Shown here: in pieces, positions 58,691 through 64,000 of the stretch | How positions within the stretch are numbered: the first letter of the stretch is position 1 | Layout of the letters: every line of letters begins with the position of its first letter | Source: Eucalyptus grandis | Taxonomy: Eukaryota > Streptophyta > Magnoliopsida > Myrtales > Myrtaceae | Direction: 5' to 3' | DNA: 64,000 nucleotides | Assembly: GCF_016545825.1 (NCBI RefSeq) | Contig: NC_052613.1 | Span: 38,141,790 to 38,205,789 of the forward strand | Notes under the pieces: generated by a model | What the model was told of the DNA's origin: nothing | The model's database searches: none | The model's input: only the letters and a program-made list of their open reading frames with translations | Program-made: the position numbers and the translations under genes

Positions 58691-61600
58691 TTTTTTTTTT
58701 TTTTTTTGAGGGGGTTCAAATGCATACTAATTTAATTTAACCATCAAAGTTAGGAGAACAACCACAATTAACGTCTAAACATAGCAAATCCCAAAGGGAC
58801 AAGGGTGGGTTAGAAAGCCAATTAGAAGAAGAAGGTGTCTTGAATGGTGTGCTTTAGTGATCCAATCAGTGCATTGATTCGCCTCCCATGGACAATGGGC
58901 TATATTGCATTATTAAGTCTAGCCAGCTAGCCCATACACTCTTCAATAAGCGAACAAAGGGCCCAAGGAAGTTGTACTTCACCTTATTACTAGATAGAAG
59001 ATAAACTATTACTTTAAAGCAAGACCGACAAATCACCATTTTTCATCTTCAGTTGCAGACAATTCGCATCCGACAAAAAGAGCATAGCTGCTCAAATGGC
59101 TAGGGCTTTAGTCATTGCCACCGAAGTTGCCCTTACCTTTTTCATGAAATCGTCTATGATCACTCCATGGGCATCTCAACAAATTCTTGCTACTATGGCC
59201 TTTGAACTTCAGTCAACCCATGAGCCATCGACATTTAGCATCACCGATTCCTTGTTTGGTGGCCTCCAAGAATCATGTAAGAGAGTTGTATCCTTGATTG
59301 ACCTCTTGTACACTAGAGGCTAAATAAGTGAGGTATTGTACATGACAAGAGTGCCGTCCGCAATTGTGTCAACTTTTGGCATATGGGTTTGGAAGATGAA
59401 GGAATTCCAAGCTTTCCAGATTAGCTAGAGTATTAGGGGTGTGCAAAATACCTGGGAACCGCCCGGACCATCCGGAACCGGACCGAAACCGCCCAAAACT
59501 GACGGTTCTTAAGGGAACCGGTCCGGTTCCCAATTCCAATTTTTTGGAACCAGTGGGTACCGGTCCGGTTCCCGATTCCATGGGCGAATCCGCCCACTCG
59601 GACCAAATCGGAACCTTTTAATATTAAAAAAAAATTACTAAAAGAAACCCTAGATTAGATCTCTTCTCCTCACTCACTTCGTCTTCGGTTCTCTCTCTCT
59701 TTGTCTCTTCCTCGGTTCCTCCTAATCTTATCGCCATTTCGATTCCTCCCCGAGCGTCGACGTCGCCGCCGCTACTCCTCCGCCGCTGCTGTTCGCCCCC
59801 TCGCGTCGGCCGCGACCCACCACAGCCGCGGGAAATTGTTTCGCAATTGTTCTATGTTGAAAACCCGACCATAGACCTCATCCCCTCATTCCCAACTCAT
59901 AGACCCGACCGTTCTATGTTAAAAACCAAAATTGTTTCACGTCAAGATCGATTCCATGGATCCACCTGGGAACCGGACCGAACCGACGGTCCGGTTCTCG
60001 GGTGGATCCATGCAACAAATGGGTGGATCCCGGTTCCAATTTTTCGGAACCGGTTCTTAGTGGGCGGTTCCCGGTCCTAGGTCGGGAGCCGCCCGCTCAG
60101 ACCATGCACACCCCTACAGAATACGCTAACGAGCAATTCTTTGGATGGGGTGTGTGACCTTTCGCAGTAAGTACTTAATAGACTTGTTTCTTTGTCTCGG
60201 TTATGTTACTCGGGGAGGTTTCGATATTAAGCCTTGGATTTGACTAAATACCTTTGGTCCATTCACACAAGATAAAGAGGTGTTCCATCGTTTTAGGGCC
60301 TTGTCGGCACAACGGACAAATTAGATTAGGTAACAACTTGCACCTATACAAGTTTTCTTCTGTGGGTAGTGCAATTTGACACACACTCCAAATAAAGAAG
60401 CGAACTTTAGGGTGGGAATCTATCTACCAAATAGTGGTCCATAGCACTCAGGGAGGCTGGTTGGCGCGTGAGTTGTGCTTAACTCTTTGGTGATAGATAT
60501 GTAGTTCCGTACCCATTCTTTTTCGAGAAAGTCCTAGAATTATTACCTATCCACACTAGCTTATCCTTAGTCAAGATATAATAAAGAGGGATGGTCTATA
60601 TTTTTTGCACTAAAATAGTCATGAAAAGTGCTTTCAGTTTATGGACATTCCATTCATTTGCTATGTTGTCAATTAAGTCCATTACCAATTACGGGTCATC
60701 TTGGTTAGCCGGACCGCCAATCAAGGCAATTGAAAGCCACCCATTTTTGTAAATATTGATACTCTTTCCATCTCCCACCACCCATTTATTGTTATAGCTG
60801 AAAACTTCTCTTCCAAATAATAAGCTTAGCCACTCCTATAATGGATGAGAACCCTTACTTGCATTCCAGAAATTTCCTCCCGGAAAGTAAATTCCTTTTA
60901 AGATCTAGCACTAGAGAGCTAAAGGGGTTGTTGACAATCTCCACGCCTCTTTGCCCAAAATAGCCTTGTTGAAGGAGACTAGGTCTTTGAAGCCAAAACC
61001 CCTTCTACATTTTCAAAACCTCCCATCTTTTCTAATGGACTCCTATTGTGGATACACTTTGTTTCCACCAGAATGAAACAATTCTTTATTTAATGGCTTT
61101 GCACATTGAGATTGAGATTTTAAAAATTGACATGGCATACTGGGGTAGAGGCTGTACCACTGTCTTCACTAATGTCTCATTGCCAACTTTTGACAATAGT
61201 TTCTCTTTCCACTCCTCTAACTTCATATTTAGTCTCACAAGGATTCAAGCGAACATTTATTTCTTAGTCTAGCCCCAATAAGAGGGAATACTTGAGTACT
61301 TCCCCATCCTCTTAATGATTGGAACTCTCAATTCATTGGCCATATTCCTTTTAAGATTTTGGGGATACCCACCACTAAAATAAAGATATGATTTGTTTAA
61401 ATTCATAGTTTGACCTGAAGCAAGTCAATATTGATTCAACAAATTTGCTAGATTCTAACATTCCTTTATAGTTTCATTCAAGAAAAAACTTGCATCATCC
61501 ACAAACAAGAGATGAGAAAGTGCATGACAATGTCTATTCAGTTTTATTCCCTTAACATTACCATTCGCGATTGCTCGATTCAATAAGTAGGATGGAACAT

Positions 61601-64000
61601 TCGCCAAAATTATAAACAAGTCAGGGAACAAAAGGTCATCTTGTCTAATACCTTTGGCAGGTTGGAAGAAAGGTCGTGGTTCCCCTTTGATCTTTACACT
61701 ATAGGTGGTTGAACGGATACACTGCCTAATCAAAAGATCTATTTTTCACATAACTCCATCTTTAATAAGTATGCGCACAAGAAATCCCATTCTACATGGT
61801 CGTACGCTCTCTACATATCTAGCTTGAGGAGTGCTTAGGATTTCCTCTTTATTTTTTGAATTCTTAATTGGTCCAAAACTTCTTGAACTATAAAAATATT
61901 ATCTTGAATTCGCTGCCACTAAGACTTTATCCCATAGCAATTATATCAGGAAGCCAAGGTTTGATGCAATTTGCCATAACCTTGGATATAATTTTATAAC
62001 TAAAGTTATAAAGGCTAATGGGTCTGAACCGAGAAATTCTTTCTGAGTTTGAAACTTTGGGAATGAGAGCAATGTGAGTTCTATTAAAGATAGGATTGAC
62101 AGTACCTAAGTCAAAGAAATTTTTGACAATCTAAATCACATTCTTCTTAACGAAGTCCCAATGGTAATAATGGAATTGCCCATTAAGTTCGTCTAGTCCT
62201 AGAGCCTTGGCCACTCCTAATTGGAATATCGCCTTTTTCACTTCTTCTAGGGTAACTGATGCCATTTAAGACTCATTCATTATAGCCTTAACAAAGCTAG
62301 GGCACACATCTAGAATCGATTGGAAGTTTCTATGGCCCACTATTTCGTAAAGCTCCTTATAGAAACTGGTTATATGCTACTTCAGCTGACTAGGTTCCCT
62401 ACTCCAAGTTTGTTTGTTGATTTTCAGCAAGGAATCCTATTCCTTTGCCTCCGTTAAACAATGGTGACGTGAACAAAATTTGTGTTCCTATCTCCTCACT
62501 TAAGCCATTTGACGCGTGATCTTATCCCCTAATACATCTCTTCTTACCTCCACAATCTCTCGGTTTGTTCAATTTGTGGTATACTTTATTTTGTTGGTAA
62601 ATGCAACGAGACTTCCCTAAAGAAACTCAATATGTTTAAAAATATTTGAGAACTTTTCCCTATTCCATTTTCCCAAAGCCAAGGAGACCTATTTTGTTTT
62701 GCTCGCAAAATATCTTTAGGCACTATACTGTTCACACCAGGCTTTTTGGACTATCATGCTGCATTCCAAGTCCTCTAGACCAATATGCCTCAAACTTAAA
62801 CTCTTTTCTTCTTACATTCCAAGTTGGGGATGCTACAAGTAGAATTGGGTTATGATCGAATCATATTGCTAATAGTACATAGGCTTCCGCATTGGGGAAT
62901 AACACCCTCCATTCTAAGTTGCACAAAACTTTGTCCAGCCTATTTTTAACCAGTGCATCTCCTTTTTTATTATTGGCCCATGTAAAGGCATAACCCTTAC
63001 TCTCTATATCCAAAAGTGAGCAGTCATGTAAAAGTTCTCTAAAAACAACAAGTCTTTAATAGTCTGCTTCTCTTTTTTCTACTTTTTCCCAATGATAAAG
63101 AATTTCATTAAAATCACCAACACAAATCCAAGGAAGCCGATTGTGAGAGGATATAAAGCAAATTTGTTGCCATAAGGTGAGTCTCTCTTGAAATTTTATC
63201 GAGACATGTAACAAAGTAATTCTCATCATTTTACCATTATCGAGGTTCTTACAATTCAAATCAATGTAATCCTCCAAATTACTCTCAATGTCCACAATCA
63301 TGTTGTCATTCCTCATAACTATAAGCTCCCAAACGATACCAACTCTATTCACTATCATCAAATTTTGAAATTGAAGTCACCTCCTAATTCTCTCCACAAT
63401 TGGTTCCTTATTCTTCATTTCATCAGGAAGACCAAACTAGGCTTTTCTTAAGCCACTAAGGCTTGGAGATGCTAAAATATCAGGGGAGAGCCCAAACCCT
63501 GACAATTTCAACTCATATTTTCCCTAGTTGCTTGTTGGGGCTAGCCTTTAAAGCCCACACATTCACATCATTCACTAATTGAATAGGAGTTTCCATTAAT
63601 TGGTTTTCATCAAAGGATTAAGCAAGTGTACTTTGTAAATCGTAAGTATTGAAATGCTTTTGCTCCTTCAATACTAGCTCCTTAAAGATCTTCTTGCCTT
63701 TGTTTGGGTGCTCCTCTGAGATGGGGTCATTAAGATTTTACCACCACAATTTGAGTATCCTTCATCTCCATAAAATTAGGATCCCTATCCCTATAATCTT
63801 AAGCACCCTCAGGTTGGAAAGTTATTAAAAGACGAGTGCCCTCATTTCCCTTTTGATTATTTTGTTCTTGGAGCCATATAGGACTAATAAGTCTGCATCT
63901 TCATAACTATCTCTTCATCCTCAAGGGGATGTAGCTGCTAACCGTAGAAGAGTTTCCAATATGGGCCATATTTTCGCACTTTAACTTTCAGCCAAGAACC
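58691..64000 (-). mobile_element. L1-type LINE retrotransposon, minus strand, decayed, 5' end beyond window
   Basis: A T-run at 58691-58707 is the poly-A tail of a minus-strand element. Reading the minus strand from the right: an apurinic endonuclease with PWICVGDFNEI (about 63070-63160), RT blocks (about 62260-61460) with VAKALGLDELNGQFHYYHWDFVKK, NRTHIALIPKV, RPISLYNFSYKIISKVMANCI, GIRQDDLLFPDLF and LLFVDDASFF (the catalytic F/YxDD position), then a zf-RVT-like and RNase H-like tail toward 58710. Many stops and frame changes show it is inactive. It inserted into the tandem repeat and was itself hit by the element at 59434-60116. The 5' region (63400-64000) would be ORF1/endonuclease lead-in. 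Confidence 0.85.
59434..60116. mobile_element. hAT-like non-autonomous DNA transposon nested in the LINE
   Basis: Terminal inverted repeats TAGGGGTGTGCA (59434) and TGCACACCCCTA (ending 60116) are perfect over 12 bp. The flanking octamers are TAGAGTAT and CAGAATAC, which match at five of eight positions with three transitions, as expected of an aged 8-bp hAT target duplication. The ends are rich in GGTTCCGGACC-type motifs in inverted arrangement around a less repetitive middle. No transposase is encoded. Confidence 0.75.

Noticed and set aside
1..64000. CRISPR array, bacterial operons, viral insertions, tRNA or rRNA genes
   Set aside because: None seen. The repeats found are transposon ends, microsatellites or tandem repeats without spacer structure.

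Overview
This 64 kb window is nuclear DNA from a flowering plant. It has intron-containing genes with GT-AG junctions, plant-specific families (a gibberellin 2-oxidase-like enzyme, a PSY sulfated-peptide precursor, a CRINKLY4-related receptor kinase, a plant PI-PLC) and abundant plant retroelements. Gene content and the PSY-SelT linkage fit a eudicot. The species cannot be read from the sequence.

Layout. 1-2486 is the 3' part of a dead Ty1/copia element with its LTR. 3238-5011 (-) is a three-exon gibberellin 2-beta-dioxygenase-like gene. 6697-7029 (+) is the splicing factor PHF5A/SF3b14b. 9126-10713 (+) is a two-exon gene, easy to miss, for an 80-residue PSY-type sulfated peptide precursor; next to it, 12243-14304 (-) is a four-exon SelT-like thioredoxin-fold gene. 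14.7-26.5 kb is a transposon-rich block. It holds a foldback element (14699-15230), a decayed copia element (about 16240-18504) that carries a U6 snRNA/TRIM chimera, a 4.4 kb solo LTR with a 5-bp target duplication (18557-22987) that carries its own nested element (20594-21517), and a second foldback element with a 12-bp target duplication (23751-24843). 26798-31406 (+) is a five-exon U-box/ARM E3 ligase. 33466-34679 (+) is a two-exon TRM/DUF3741-motif protein. 39060-41477 (+) is a CCR-type receptor-like kinase whose ectodomain is broken by two compensating indels. 46353-50753 (-) is a nine-exon PI-PLC. 55467-56402 (-) is the intronless vitamin B6 gene PDX1. 57.2-58.7 kb is a higher-order tandem repeat, and 58.7 kb to the window end is an L1-type LINE on the minus strand with a nested hAT-like element.

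Function. The cellular genes are a normal euchromatic mix: hormone inactivation, mRNA splicing, peptide hormone, ER redox protein, ubiquitin ligase, microtubule-associated growth factor, receptor kinase, phosphoinositide signalling and PLP synthesis. They do not form a pathway or cluster. The only neighbour pair that looks conserved is PSY next to SelT-like, which I recall also being adjacent in Arabidopsis.

The most unusual item is at 17076-17458. A U6 snRNA body of 82 nt, identical as far as I can recall to the plant consensus, is fused at a 7-nt microhomology to the primer-binding site of a TRIM retrotransposon, and the chimera sits inside a decayed copia RNase H region. This looks like template switching during retrotransposition. 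Exon boundaries were derived by hand from frame continuity and GT-AG sites and are not transcript-supported.
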